64,000 nt of DNA from Thalassomonas sp. RHCl1 (GTDB lineage Bacteria > Pseudomonadota > Gammaproteobacteria > Enterobacterales > Alteromonadaceae), in assembly GCF_947387555.1 (NCBI RefSeq), contig NZ_CANDNZ010000013.1:92854-156853 (forward strand), given 5' to 3'. This document shows positions 27,301 through 35,150 of the stretch, in pieces. The notes beneath the pieces were generated by a model. The model made no database searches. It saw nothing but the letters and a program-made list of their open reading frames with translations, and was not told the origin of the DNA. The position numbers and the translations under genes were made by a program. The first letter of the stretch is position 1. Each line of letters opens with the position of its first letter.

Positions 27301-29399
27301 AAACTGAAGGGACCAAAAGCACGGCGGCCGGACGAGGAGGCATGTACCGACTCATGGGCAAGTGTTGACTGGACAAACTCTTTATCCAGGTGTCCGTTGC
27401 GATAAAAGCTAGGATCATCAACGAAAATACGAATAATACCGTCTTTACCGCTAAAGGCGGGGGCCGGTGCGTTATTGGAAGGGTCAACAGCAAGCTTTTG
27501 GTCGTAGGCAAACGCTTTCTGGTAGGCCAACAGATTATTTCTTTCCGGGTGCTCGCCGTGCCCTTGGGTCGAATAATATTTCACCCTGAAATTCCGATCA
27601 CCGCTTGAACCGCTATCTGCATCATCAAAACCTGACAGGGCAACTTTTTCAGCATCACTGAGACTGTCGCTGTTTTCAATATCTTTTAACAGCGCATTAT
27701 CGTATATCACAGGTTTATTGCCGGTATGAGGTAAACCGAGCGTCTCTTTATCTGCCTGTTTTATTTGATCCCAATCGAAGTTTGTCCAAAATGGATCTAT
27801 GGTTCTAGTGCCTTGATTATCTCCTAAACCTTCCGGTGCCTCTGGTGTTTGCCTGGTGCTCAAATCCCAGCCGGCAGGCGCCTCAGGCTGACTTAATAAA
27901 CTTTTCAAAGATTCCGGTATGATGTTGTTGTCACTATCAAACGCAACCAGGTTGTGCTCTCTCAAGTAACTCTCGAAATCAGTTAGCTTTTGTTGTTCAA
28001 CGCCGGAACTGATAAAAGGTTTGGGCGCAAGCTTACTACCCGCTTTAGACAAGGTTTTCGATGATAAAAATGTTGCCAGTTGCGACAAACGCTCGGGGCT
28101 CTTTGCGATCCAGGCGGGCAATGCTGCTGTTTTGAGTTGCCGCTCTAACACCGCAGATAATGCTAACGACATATACTCTTTACTTTGATTGCCTGACCAT
28201 GCCCGGTTGGCGCTTTGCAAATCGTCACCGTCTGCAAGAACGTAGACCAACTCACCGGACCTGAACACCTTAGGAATGGTTTCAGCATCCGCATCGATAA
28301 CCTTATACAGCGCCTCATAATCTTCCCGGGTTTCTTTGCCATAAACGATAGTTCCCACTCTGGACAAGGCGTCCTTGGTTAACACCCCGGAGAAGCCATA
28401 AGCAGCCAACGCCGTATTTAACTGGGTGGCTTTTAAACTTAAGCCATTAGCCGCCGCTTCTGCTTTGCTCGATATCCCCTTGGGGATCGGATCTTCATAA
28501 GCTACAACAACATTGTCCAACCAAGCTTGATTGGTAAGTTGCTGTTGTGCTGATAAGCTGTTAAATGCCTCTCTACCTGCCTCGGTAAAATCGCTGAGAT
28601 CCGGCTCAGATGTTAGCCAGGAGGATAAAGCATCAGCATTGCTAAAGTAGGCGTTTTGGATCTTCTGTATTCCCTGCTCAGAAAAGAAGTGGGAAAACTG
28701 ATCTCTTAACGGACGTGCATTACTGCCGCCCGTGTAATAATTTGTTCTATAAGCAAAATCATCACCGAACATTTGCTTGGAAACTTTTTCAGCGATAAAG
28801 TCGGTAAAAGCTTCATCCCAGTTGAATGCTCCATCACTCTGGGTTCTAAAGCCCTTCCTGTCTGCAGATAAAAGGTGCATCGCTTCATGCACAAAAGTTG
28901 ACTTTATCAGTACGGTATCAAGCTTACCGTCCAACAAAAGGTTGGGATGGTCCACATTGAACCTGACGATACCATTTTGATAATCCCCGAATGCAATCGG
29001 GTGTGCTGCAGATGTCTTAGTTGCCAATGCTTCTGTGACAAAGCTTTCGCCTTTGCCGTTATCTTTTGCTAAAGCACGAAAAAACTCTTCCACCGGCTTT
29101 CCGGTATCGCCCATATGATCCGAATAATATTTGACGCGAAAGTTTCTATTACCAACAGAAGCCCCGTCATTATCATCAAAGCCCGCGCTATTTAGCGTAT
29201 CAACAATGGCTGCAGCTTCCCCTTGTTCAAACCCTATAACGGTTTGTGCTGCAACTTTCACTTCATCCCAGTTAAATTCACTTAAAAATGTTTCAAGTGC
29301 AGATCTTTCCTGAGCTTGGCCAACGGATTCGCTTTGTCGGTTATCTGTTTCAGTATCCGACTGTCCTTCACCAGTTACTATGATTTCATCATTTATCAT
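18363..29399 (-). CDS. Giant multidomain RTX toxin with two HExxH modules, C80 protease, SpvC/OspF-like phosphothreonine lyase and OspG-like kinase domains
   Basis: A 3678-residue secreted toxin, last gene of a type I secretion operon. Tandem homologous modules at about 35-511 and 540-1018 carry zinc-protease motifs H171-EAM-H175 with E196, and H682-ESV-H686 with E709; each module ends in APAGW. A C80-type self-cleaving protease domain follows with H1127 (VGHGR) and C1167 (LVGCSLAS). Residues about 1310-1480 match SpvC/OspF lyases with K1360, H1362, K1392, R1404 and Y1414 at the spacing of SpvC K104, H106, K136, R148 and Y158. Residues about 1490-1640 resemble OspG/NleH kinases (LRMLKIPG, H1581-x-D1583 with N1588, then KDF). 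A hydrophobic stretch at about 2140-2200 may insert in membranes. Sparse RTX nonapeptides (about 2503-3570) and haemolysin-related segments precede an uncleaved C-terminal secretion signal. Start: AGGA lies just upstream of ATG 29399. Confidence 0.93.
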   Translation of the reverse strand: MINDEIIVTGEGQSDTETDNRQSESVGQAQERSALETFLSEFNWDEVKVAAQTVIGFEQGEAAAIVDTLNSAGFDDNDGASVGNRNFRVKYYSDHMGDTGKPVEEFFRALAKDNGKGESFVTEALATKTSAAHPIAFGDYQNGIVRFNVDHPNLLLDGKLDTVLIKSTFVHEAMHLLSADRKGFRTQSDGAFNWDEAFTDFIAEKVSKQMFGDDFAYRTNYYTGGSNARPLRDQFSHFFSEQGIQKIQNAYFSNADALSSWLTSEPDLSDFTEAGREAFNSLSAQQQLTNQAWLDNVVVAYEDPIPKGISSKAEAAANGLSLKATQLNTALAAYGFSGVLTKDALSRVGTIVYGKETREDYEALYKVIDADAETIPKVFRSGELVYVLADGDDLQSANRAWSGNQSKEYMSLALSAVLERQLKTAALPAWIAKSPERLSQLATFLSSKTLSKAGSKLAPKPFISSGVEQQKLTDFESYLREHNLVAFDSDNNIIPESLKSLLSQPEAPAGWDLSTRQTPEAPEGLGDNQGTRTIDPFWTNFDWDQIKQADKETLGLPHTGNKPVIYDNALLKDIENSDSLSDAEKVALSGFDDADSGSSGDRNFRVKYYSTQGHGEHPERNNLLAYQKAFAYDQKLAVDPSNNAPAPAFSGKDGIIRIFVDDPSFYRNGHLDKEFVQSTLAHESVHASSSGRRAFGPFSLETQKANWDEMVTDYLGEKVAKAVFGEDFAFRTNYNNKNAVYNAGLTLRGQLERHYSAEQVNQIVEQYLFDPTAFGQWLNQPSQGNPELSNQKYLENVISEEVDATANHFLKEGNTILNSLPGKIAKVNNVLDAIGLPKITEADLTRQLVVYGVNTKQAFDAVYRVAYPQAGEEASVPSLYTVDNYVYMYAPEGDKVLLWGNNDNVGASDKLITTMVKTAVQKSLSTATNVPDWLKADTASLSQLANLLTAQIVPTFGTKSRFKTVLRRFTLESAESAQYETFKLYLTDNNLVSFNESGQIVPESLTGLLSRAEAPAGWQQSVSVLSAEGEIAYAHNVIDNRDVNTWDAPEVTPRQDGGSSRYDAQVIVQLENDPIVKRAAARLAGKHPDSSVIVQLDADGNPKVVYGDMSILDSDGVDNIRWQLVGHGRAADDDSRTLAGRSAAELAAQLADIKGTLTPGRISLVGCSLASHSQQANFGEQLTQELKWADTEISVRTSELAVDSAGHKHVQDANGDWVHKDSNNKLVLQWDAQNNTVERSSAYDYNGQEFAYESPGDEAVDGVLGPKFKGKGPKLKVEPVAPPPTAAEYLQQNKELLHSKMQDLDNPVFNRAADAPSYETFQAREVAVENGFRLTKTSADVFLHANRVEGLSQGGSAGDKIHISVQEGEVSRAFELIKGLLFSADSPIDSWKVTDMSRTGADSRVKVGTQFTLYIKTDNERKEYSAEGLKKVQTFVSELERTLSEGGITPGVKPSSDVSPSQWQYASYRNELSSDREGGEQQTQALQAQPFYQLITQDPTVLVKDFAQDFARASIEADYFNRFYGEGSAEVYRESDGSVKLRMLKIPGKALDKLTLAELPANAKELYLNMIADLGDAQLYHQDLKLSNVLYDQASNRFWPKDFTGVEDYSDADKLSNFDSAAAQFEQNLIDISRDNTPAGEVLESLGDSNLSTQEKLVLLDKAYGKVAIGGIEIRRERLRRMGAQIDGKLVDADTDFSSPSLQDDLTFDSERLLKQLLNLPDDEAGKNKQALYINLFGDKANTPLSDAALLQLIDNNPGNQSLATIALYLKRQTQAGVYSSTENAEGQPSKAKRFIAYANTLITDLDAPPTNLGSDLRKWVKVQDFAEQTNNYGAWQDDPSVVREIGGLFKRSNGELSLDQTKVDNLSSAQLKTLKVKLDTLTINELRTLDEQKGTLESGISREQLYKAGAIIDGKAVHSQSNFNSQQLVFDGDKFAHAFATADTVGKARYLDLLNRSANQQGMTAESLITGEGALVDSVKLSMAELANSDSWNDGKLKIGAFDDISAGIDTAVAAKSSSLNAAGAAAGNTLSVIDKYGKASGFWSLFKSIGTDDQKGIESSAGGLANTFGSEAIEKLSQKVGARIARSATASLKSIGGRIASGVGKVLGKGAGVIGALASVPFDVYYGIVEPLKGFEDKKGLERQDAIYSITTSAISITAATVFAGLTLVAGPVGAIAGAVFAVVMVGVDAIYSAVRKVQAIEEIIPLTAGQRAEIGTRAFFGDTTPQNIQEDVLQAQYSSKYQELLKSSADNLLAGVSDNFSAVIYEETEVKVQKFAEGYLDIGGTYQDAWEGGEIDHEHIHINTAQYEGGGWTLNSNRQYAEIYADYHNANFDYSAGLGSSDHLKQVGSVQSDKGVLFNLANGNDTGIGLKANANMFMLETGNKNITGGDKQDIFVLNASAPLTGADGRLFDEARATHAALFSSYRYDLDGGDGIDSLQLNTDFSDTDYLGYKVDLTAETIALKHKNGTETNIGTVANMENLLQGIAATDFKSQHHFIGDENNNLLTGKGKDTLEGGAGADSYRIGELENGDKVTIIEAAAQDEIEGNSVEVNDVLLGTQFTDLDNWQIVGNDLIISLKKGGQIQVKDMYELNAQGERVRLNKLLRFSTTDGFMLSAQLPQTISGNGNVDDFKLSTIYNAAMDQQRINGSNQGVEIDLAARSISRKGDGAGLTQLENNQQISYQGSQSKTKYWFDAAAKDISVRMDVDFRFHDSDSIYGHGNQRVVTFNDFKLVFVIDKGNGQKEEVKLDIGSFIEDKSEQWDYDFHERKHSLTLNVEGQEQKAVYDALRFYTNDGYEVNFGTELGNIMRRFEVFSDGGYMDARSPMSTTIYSDLSQAGGLVTTEHTGFSVPKPIVLSERYELAAQGTELNDNIIGDSKDNILVAQGNDTLTGRAGADIYVAASAGITVIDNQDTSTTPENDAIVVDAGMEEIDMWRDEHDLVLRYRNSQGEKVVVQIRNYYQQDSQGNYPNAHLYLVDNEGGSMHFSYDKEKDILVKALVGGDVTEKSAATFQGDILIAGDETNTLIGGNGHDWLQLDANSGKQVDSPLMLRGNAGDDMYDLSQLGEQEVIIDNRDDDRGIDTVAITLDPATGEQGLSFNRDNQDLVVNFQSDTGKAGKFTLADYFLSENYQHIKLVVLNNLPTDDSAGFSGLSAEAFRAKAYAAPLALESQNSISADALLDSITNFHNPFEDVQSTDVTIKIGGAESGELTTTMHISLMAGDRTLNKISLPQALSQGYPSADSIALAINNAMPGGITFADASLRNESLSAFVKGLLNDPSKRTIPNRWFIDGTTAAIAPVDSSAVAWGSEFVQSNSESIAAQGGTVVKVLGNEFSAAKQYRLEVSTEGDITGLSLSLFAGDTLLKTVAQANTLAINPNELSYEQLSAALNQGMRLEISNSGDTEVSLANITLDAKAINAHISYTTSRREIISGQVLDAQAWENMSKKEQDDYIAVGQAANEKPGNGTVFDLGWGAIESNINGVNTYNDNFEGFGNVQGTILDDYIEGAGYETSKNTLDGRAGDDVIRGFAGTNVLIGGTGNDVMDGGAGNTTYHYTKGDGVDVIRDSGGENTLILDGFDTDDIWLTKQQDDSLLIEFGDSQNGADWQNGANGSITVHGNIDEVSLGEHSLSSANINLLVQAMAGSDIGDLDGVSGNGQTVKQQLDTLWMPKAS

Positions 29400-29422
29400 T
29401 TTTTCCTGCCTTATTCATTTGT

Positions 29423-31642
29423 CTAAGATGCTTCCTGCTGCCATAACTTGGCGTATAAGCCTTGTTGTGCCAGCAATGCTTCATGGCTTCCCTGTTCGAT
29501 AATCTGGCCTTTGTCCATCACCAGAATTCTGTCTGCATGGCGCAGGGTGTTTAACCTGTGCGCTATGCTTATTACGGTTCTTCCCTTTGTTATTGCCTGC
29601 ATATTGCTCATCACCGCCGCTTCCGATTCATAATCGAGGGCACTGGTGGCTTCATCGAGCAATAAAATCCCCGGGTTGGTTAACAACGCCCGGGCCAGGG
29701 CGATGCGCTGACGCTGACCGCCGGACAGGCGCGCACCCCGCTCCCCCACCTGGGTTTGATATCCCTGGGGCAATTCGGCAATAAAGTTGTGGGCGCCACA
29801 CAAGGTGGCCGCTTCGATAATTTGTTCGTCTGTCGCCTCGGGCACACAGATTTTGATGTTTTCGCTGATGGTGCCGTTATAAAGGCGGCTTTCCTGCAAC
29901 ACCACGCTCATGTTGCGGCGCAGCGCCACCGGATCGGCAATCGCCAAATCAATGCCGTCAACCAATACCTGGCCGTGTTGCGGCACATACAGGCGTTGCA
30001 GCAGTCGGGTTAAGGTAGACTTGCCCGAGCCGGACGGGCCGGTAATACCGATAAACTCACCGGGTTTAATATCCAGGTTAAGATTTTGCAGGGCTTCCTG
30101 GCCGTCGGCGCTGTAGCGAAAACGCACTCCCTGAAAGCTGACGCTGCCTTGCAGGGTCGGGATTGATGCCATGCCCTGGCTGCCGCTTTCGGTGTCATGA
30201 TCGAGAATATCGCCGATGCGTCTCAGGGAAATCAGGGTATGCTGAAAGTCCTGCCACAGCTGGGCCAGGCGTAAAATCGGCTGGGTCACATGGCCGGAAA
30301 GCATATTAAAGGCCACCAGAGCACCCGGGGTGAGCTCCCCTTCCATCACAAGCGTTACCCCCCACCACAGCAGCAATGCCGAGGTGATTTTCTGTACCAG
30401 GCCAATGCCCTGCCCGGCAAAAATCCCTACCACACGGGCACCGAAGAGTGCCCGGACATAATCCGCCAGCTGACGTTGCCACTGCTGCTGGAAGCGCCCT
30501 TCAGTGGCGGTAGTTTTAATGGTTTCTACCCCGGTGACCGCCTCGGTTAAAAACGCAGTATTCTCTGCCCCCAGCTCATATTCCTTGGTGACTTTGGCGC
30601 GTAATATCGGCCCCACCGCCAGCCAGAACAGGAAGTAAACGACCAGCGACCCCAGCACCAGGTACGTCAGGGTGGCGCTGTAGGCAAACATCACCGCGAT
30701 AAACAAGCCGATAAAGGCCAAATCTAATATCATGGTTAAGGCAGAGCCGGTAAGGAACTGGCGGATTTGCCCCATTTCCCGCACCCGGGCGATGATTTCA
30801 CCGCTCTGGCGCTGCTGGAAATAACTCAGCGGCAATGCCACCAAATGCTCAAACAAACGGCTGGACAATTCACTGTTGACCTTGCTGGCCAAATTGGTAA
30901 ACAGCCAGGAGCGGATAAAGGCGAATAAAGGCTCGGTAATGGCCAGCGCCAGCATGGCAATGCCCAGCACCTGCAGGCTCGACAGGCTGCGGCTTACCAG
31001 CACTTTATCAATCACGTTTTCAAACAGCAGCGGCGATACCAAAGGAATAAGCTGTAACAGCAAGGAGACAATAATCACGCCTTTAAACTGCGCCGCATGT
31101 TTGGTAATTGACGGGATAAACCAGGTAAGACCAAATTTACGCTGACGCTCTGCCTGCCTCGGCTGCGCCAGTAGCAGCACCTGCCATTGCCAGATATCAT
31201 TGAGTGTTGCCATAGAGACAATGCACTCGTCTTTGATATCCGGGGCGTATAACCTGACTTCATCGCCGTTGATTTCCAACAGGGTTTGCCAGCCATGCCG
31301 GGTCTTGATTAACGCCGGTAAAGGCAAACGTTCCAGCCTGGCCAGATCGCAAAATTCACTCCGGGCCCGCAGGCCAATCCATTTTGCACAACGGCTTAAG
31401 TCAAACTCCCCCAGGCGTTCGCTGCCAAGGCGATGGGCCAGCTGTGCGGCTTCTGCTTTGATTTCAAAACTTTGTGCGGCATATACCAGGGCGTCCAGTG
31501 CCAGCTTTTGTTCATCGCCGGTGCTAACCCTTGACCCGTGGCGACTCTCTTGCTCATGGCGAACTTCTTGCTCAGGACTAATTTCTTGCTCAGGGCTGTT
31601 ATTTTGCTCATTTTGTAAATAAGTTGAGGTTAAGGTACTCAT
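29423..31642 (-). CDS. Type I secretion ABC transporter (HlyB/RtxE-like)
   Basis: A 739-residue permease-ATPase. The N-terminal 150 residues form a C39-like domain without a catalytic Cys (inactive, as in HlyB and RTX exporters), after a short Glu/Gln-rich repeat segment at the extreme N-terminus. Six membrane helices span about 165-440. The ATPase domain has GPSGSGKSTL (Walker A), LSGGQRQRIALARAL (signature) and ILLLDEATSALD (Walker B). ATG 31642 overlaps the TAA of the adaptor gene by one base, so translation is coupled. It is the second ATPase of the locus; MARTX systems use two ATPases (RtxB and RtxE) as a heterodimer, and this gene's position after the adaptor matches rtxE. The toxin gene starts 23 bp downstream. 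Confidence 0.92.
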   Translation of the reverse strand: MSTLTSTYLQNEQNNSPEQEISPEQEVRHEQESRHGSRVSTGDEQKLALDALVYAAQSFEIKAEAAQLAHRLGSERLGEFDLSRCAKWIGLRARSEFCDLARLERLPLPALIKTRHGWQTLLEINGDEVRLYAPDIKDECIVSMATLNDIWQWQVLLLAQPRQAERQRKFGLTWFIPSITKHAAQFKGVIIVSLLLQLIPLVSPLLFENVIDKVLVSRSLSSLQVLGIAMLALAITEPLFAFIRSWLFTNLASKVNSELSSRLFEHLVALPLSYFQQRQSGEIIARVREMGQIRQFLTGSALTMILDLAFIGLFIAVMFAYSATLTYLVLGSLVVYFLFWLAVGPILRAKVTKEYELGAENTAFLTEAVTGVETIKTTATEGRFQQQWQRQLADYVRALFGARVVGIFAGQGIGLVQKITSALLLWWGVTLVMEGELTPGALVAFNMLSGHVTQPILRLAQLWQDFQHTLISLRRIGDILDHDTESGSQGMASIPTLQGSVSFQGVRFRYSADGQEALQNLNLDIKPGEFIGITGPSGSGKSTLTRLLQRLYVPQHGQVLVDGIDLAIADPVALRRNMSVVLQESRLYNGTISENIKICVPEATDEQIIEAATLCGAHNFIAELPQGYQTQVGERGARLSGGQRQRIALARALLTNPGILLLDEATSALDYESEAAVMSNMQAITKGRTVISIAHRLNTLRHADRILVMDKGQIIEQGSHEALLAQQGLYAKLWQQEAS

Positions 31643-33027
31643 TAGCGCTCTCCCATGGCTTCAGACTGATATTGCTGAATGGGACTGAGCAAGTAATCAA
31701 TCACCCGGCGGTCACCGGTGCGGATCTCACCGTTAATGCTCATGCCCGCCTGCAACGGCACCTGCTTGTCGTCCACCAGGATAGTACTGCTGTTAATCAA
31801 CACTTTTGCCGGGAACACCAGACCTAACTGCTCATTTTCCACGGCATCGCGGGAAATATGCGCCACCTCCCCCTTGATGGTGCCGTAGCGGGTATAGGGA
31901 AACGCATCGATTTTAATTTCCACGCCCTGGCCGGCATATACAAACCCCACGTCCTTATTAAGCACCATAACTTCCGCCTCCAGCGGCACTTCATCCGGCA
32001 CAATCACCATCAACTGCTGCGCCGCCTGGACCACGCCGCCTAAGGTGTGTACCGCCAGCTGCTGTACCACGCCGTCCACCGGGGCGATAAGGTTGTGCTG
32101 ACGGTATTTTTCCCGGGCCTGTACCAGTTTTTGTTTCAGCACTGCCAGGGTGCCCTGTGACTGGCTCAACTTTTCCAGGTTTTCCCGGCGGGTTTTGGCG
32201 ATAAAGTTATCCCGCTGGTTTTCCAGGCTCTTGACCTGGGCGGCAAGCACATCAAATTCTCCCTGTTTTTCCGACGACAGGCGGCGCACTTCCAGCAGCT
32301 CGCTTTCCAGCTGCAGCAGCTCCATCAAGGCAAACTGTTTGACGTCCGCCAGGGTTTTACTGGCTTCAAGGCGCCGCTGGGCATTGCTTTGCAGCTTTTC
32401 CAGTTCATTGAGCTCGTTTTGTCTTGCCTGGCGGTCGGCCTCGTTGACCTTGAGCTGGCTGGCATAATTGTCCAGCTGGGTGCTGATATCCCGCCACTCG
32501 CTAGTTAAAAAGGCACGGGCCGTGCTGACCTGCTGCCCGCTGGCGCTGTCTGGTGCAATAAAGTTCTCTAACGGTGTTTGTGTGAGCAAGGCCTGTAAGC
32601 GGGCACTTTCCAGTTGCTGAAAGGTAAATTGCTCCTGCAGCTCCCGTATCTCCGCCTGCACCCCCACCGGATTCAGGCTGATCAAGACTTCACCGGCTTT
32701 GACCTGCTGGCCGTCGGCAACATTGATGGTGGTGATCTCTCCCGGCTCTGCCGCCTGCACTACTTTCGAGTTGCTGCTGACGATGAGTTTACCGCTGGCC
32801 TGGGCATGAATGTCCAGCCGGCCGATAACCGACCAGGCTAAGATAGCAAGCAACAAGCAGGTAATACCTGTTGCTAATCGCTTGGTCCAGGGCGCGGGCG
32901 GGCGTTCGACAATTTCCAGGTAACCCGGCTGAAATTCATATTCCCGTTGGCTTAAGGTCATTTTTGCCGGCTCGTTGCACTGACTCTTCAACGCCTGACG
33001 GGCGGTCTTAAGATGTGTTAACAGCAT
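31642..33027 (-). CDS. Type I secretion membrane fusion protein (HlyD/RtxD-like)
   Basis: A periplasmic adaptor linking the inner-membrane ATPases to a TolC-like outer-membrane channel, which is not in this window. ATG 33027 is chosen because GGAGG lies 8-12 nt upstream and the codon overlaps the upstream TGA by one base; the longer frame to 33066 has no such support. One transmembrane helix (about residues 57-77) is followed by a lipoyl-type half motif (ASGKLIVSSNSKVVQAAEPGEI), a long coiled-coil hairpin (about 140-310), the second half (LIAPVDGVVQQLAVHTLGGVV) and a C-terminal beta-barrel. Length (461) is normal for HlyD. Confidence 0.93.
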   Translation of the reverse strand: MLLTHLKTARQALKSQCNEPAKMTLSQREYEFQPGYLEIVERPPAPWTKRLATGITCLLLAILAWSVIGRLDIHAQASGKLIVSSNSKVVQAAEPGEITTINVADGQQVKAGEVLISLNPVGVQAEIRELQEQFTFQQLESARLQALLTQTPLENFIAPDSASGQQVSTARAFLTSEWRDISTQLDNYASQLKVNEADRQARQNELNELEKLQSNAQRRLEASKTLADVKQFALMELLQLESELLEVRRLSSEKQGEFDVLAAQVKSLENQRDNFIAKTRRENLEKLSQSQGTLAVLKQKLVQAREKYRQHNLIAPVDGVVQQLAVHTLGGVVQAAQQLMVIVPDEVPLEAEVMVLNKDVGFVYAGQGVEIKIDAFPYTRYGTIKGEVAHISRDAVENEQLGLVFPAKVLINSSTILVDDKQVPLQAGMSINGEIRTGDRRVIDYLLSPIQQYQSEAMGER

Positions 33028-35150
33028 CAGGCTGCCTCCTCGTTTAGATCCAGTTGCAGCTGCCACAGGCGGGCATAAGTACCGCCTAAAGCCAGTAATT
33101 CTTGGTGGTTACCCGTTTCCGTGATTTGTCCGCGCTCAAGCGTGATGATGCGGTCGCAATGTTTGACTGTGCTCAAACGATGAGCAACGGTGATCACGGT
33201 GCGGCCACGGCAGATTTCACTCATGTTCGCCTGTATCAGCGACTGGGATTCGTCGTCCAGGGCACTGGTGGCTTCATCGAGAATCAAGAGTTTCGGGTTG
33301 CCCATCAGTGCCCGGGCAATGGCGATACGCTGGCGCTGGCCGCCGGACAGGGATTCGCCCCCTTCAGAAAGTAAGGTGTCGTAACCCAGCGGCAAGCGCA
33401 GGATGAAGTCATGGGCCCCCGCCAGTTTCGCCATTTTGATGACTTCATCTAAGCTGGCAGTCGGGCTTTTTAAGGCAATGTTGTCGCGCACACTGCGGTT
33501 GTACAGGTAGTTTTCCTGTAGCACCACGCCGATTTGACTGCGCAGGTAGTGCGGATCAAGATTGTCCATCGGCATGCCGTCAAGCAGGATTATTCCCTGC
33601 TGCGGGGTATAGAGTTTCATTAATAACCGGGTCAGGGTCGACTTGCCCGAGCCCGACGGACCCACGATACCTATGCTTTCCCCGGGATGTACCGTCAGAT
33701 TTAAGTACTGAATAACCGGCTCACTGCCATCGGCTTGATAACTAAAACCCAGGTTATGAAAATGGATATCGCCGCGCAGCGGTACCTCCGGCACCCGCTT
33801 GCCCTGCTCCTGCTCCACCGGCAAATTCAGCATGTCGCCAAGTTTGTCCACCGCCACCCGGGTCTGGACAAATTGCTGCCACAAATCAATCAGCTTGGCG
33901 ATGGGCTGCAATACATGGGAGACCATCATGTTAAAGGCAATCAGCTGACCTATGGTCATTTCCAGCGACATCACCATATTGGCCCCTATCCAGATCACCC
34001 CGACGGAGGTCAGCTTTTGCAATAAGGTCACGGTTTGTGAAATCTGGTTATTAATCACCTGGGTATTAAAACCGGCCTGAACCATCTCCTGGGTTTGCGC
34101 TTCCCAGCGGCGCTGCATTTTTGGCTCTATCGCCAGGCTTTTTAAGGTTTCGCTGCTGCTGACGGTTTCATTTAAAAAGGCACTGTTGGCGGCTGAGGTT
34201 TGAAACTGGCGTTCGATTTTCTCCTGCAGCGGTTTGGTACTGTACTTAGCCACCAGGAAATACAAAGGTAAGGTCGCCAATACCAGTAAGGTTAGCAAGG
34301 GAGACAACCAGTACATCACCGCAAAAAAAACCAAGGTAAATACCACATCAACGGTCAGGGTCAGCATAGAGCCGGTGAGAAAATCACGGATACTGTCCAG
34401 CTCCTGCACCCGGGTAATGATGGCGCCGATCTGTCGCTGCTTAAAATAGGTTAACGGCAAGCCCAGCAGATGGCGAAAGAGCTTTATGCCCAGGCCGATA
34501 TCAATCCGGCTGGAGGTATGGACAAAGATATATTCCCTAAGCCCCTTGAGTACCACTTCGAAAATGCCGACGGCAATCAGCACCATCACCAGCACATCCA
34601 GGGTAGCCAGCGCCTGATGCACCAGTACTTTATCCATGACCACCTGAAAAAAGAGCGGCGTGATCAGGGCCAGCAGCTGCAACATCAGGGAAAACAGGAT
34701 CACCTGGCTGAAAAGCTTACGATGGCGAATGAATTCAGGAATGAACCAGCTGACATCAAAGCGCATCGCCGGTCCGGCCAGGGTAATGACCTCACCGCCC
34801 CAGCTTTGCTGCAGTGCCTCCAGGGAAAGCTGACTCGGGGTTGGCTTGTCGGTGAATTGCACTAAGGCATGCTCCTGAGATAATTTAACCAGGAGTGCAA
34901 ATTTGCCGGACTTATCACGATACACCAAAGGCAGGTCGTCTTTACTCAGTTTTTTTTGTGTCAGCTTGCTGAGCTTGGCGGAAATCTTTTGGGCACTACT
35001 GAAATGTTTTAACTGAACCTTAAAAGATAACCGGGTATTTTCACTGATATTGTATTCAGTCACCGGAACTGAATGTAATTGCATCAATAAAGTCAAACAG
35101 CTGAATGCTGATTCAATTTCATTTTCTGTATATCTATTCAATGTAGACAT
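33027..35150 (-). CDS. Type I secretion ABC transporter (HlyB/RtxB-like), first gene of toxin operon
   Basis: A 707-residue half-transporter. An inactive C39-like domain occupies about residues 10-130, a membrane domain about 150-430, and the nucleotide-binding domain contains GPSGSGKSTL, LSGGQRQRIAIARAL and LLILDEATSALD. It is paralogous to the second ATPase of the locus (29423-31642). The order B-D-E followed directly by the toxin differs from Vibrio MARTX loci, where rtxBDE is divergent from rtxHCA. No acyltransferase (rtxC) gene accompanies it. The promoter should lie in the roughly 1 kb upstream. Confidence 0.92.
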   Translation of the reverse strand: MSTLNRYTENEIESAFSCLTLLMQLHSVPVTEYNISENTRLSFKVQLKHFSSAQKISAKLSKLTQKKLSKDDLPLVYRDKSGKFALLVKLSQEHALVQFTDKPTPSQLSLEALQQSWGGEVITLAGPAMRFDVSWFIPEFIRHRKLFSQVILFSLMLQLLALITPLFFQVVMDKVLVHQALATLDVLVMVLIAVGIFEVVLKGLREYIFVHTSSRIDIGLGIKLFRHLLGLPLTYFKQRQIGAIITRVQELDSIRDFLTGSMLTLTVDVVFTLVFFAVMYWLSPLLTLLVLATLPLYFLVAKYSTKPLQEKIERQFQTSAANSAFLNETVSSSETLKSLAIEPKMQRRWEAQTQEMVQAGFNTQVINNQISQTVTLLQKLTSVGVIWIGANMVMSLEMTIGQLIAFNMMVSHVLQPIAKLIDLWQQFVQTRVAVDKLGDMLNLPVEQEQGKRVPEVPLRGDIHFHNLGFSYQADGSEPVIQYLNLTVHPGESIGIVGPSGSGKSTLTRLLMKLYTPQQGIILLDGMPMDNLDPHYLRSQIGVVLQENYLYNRSVRDNIALKSPTASLDEVIKMAKLAGAHDFILRLPLGYDTLLSEGGESLSGGQRQRIAIARALMGNPKLLILDEATSALDDESQSLIQANMSEICRGRTVITVAHRLSTVKHCDRIITLERGQITETGNHQELLALGGTYARLWQLQLDLNEEAA

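Noticed and set aside
23500..31600. Many long open frames antisense to the toxin and transporter genes
   Set aside because: They follow the codon pattern of the real genes on the other strand and have no start signals or recognisable domains.
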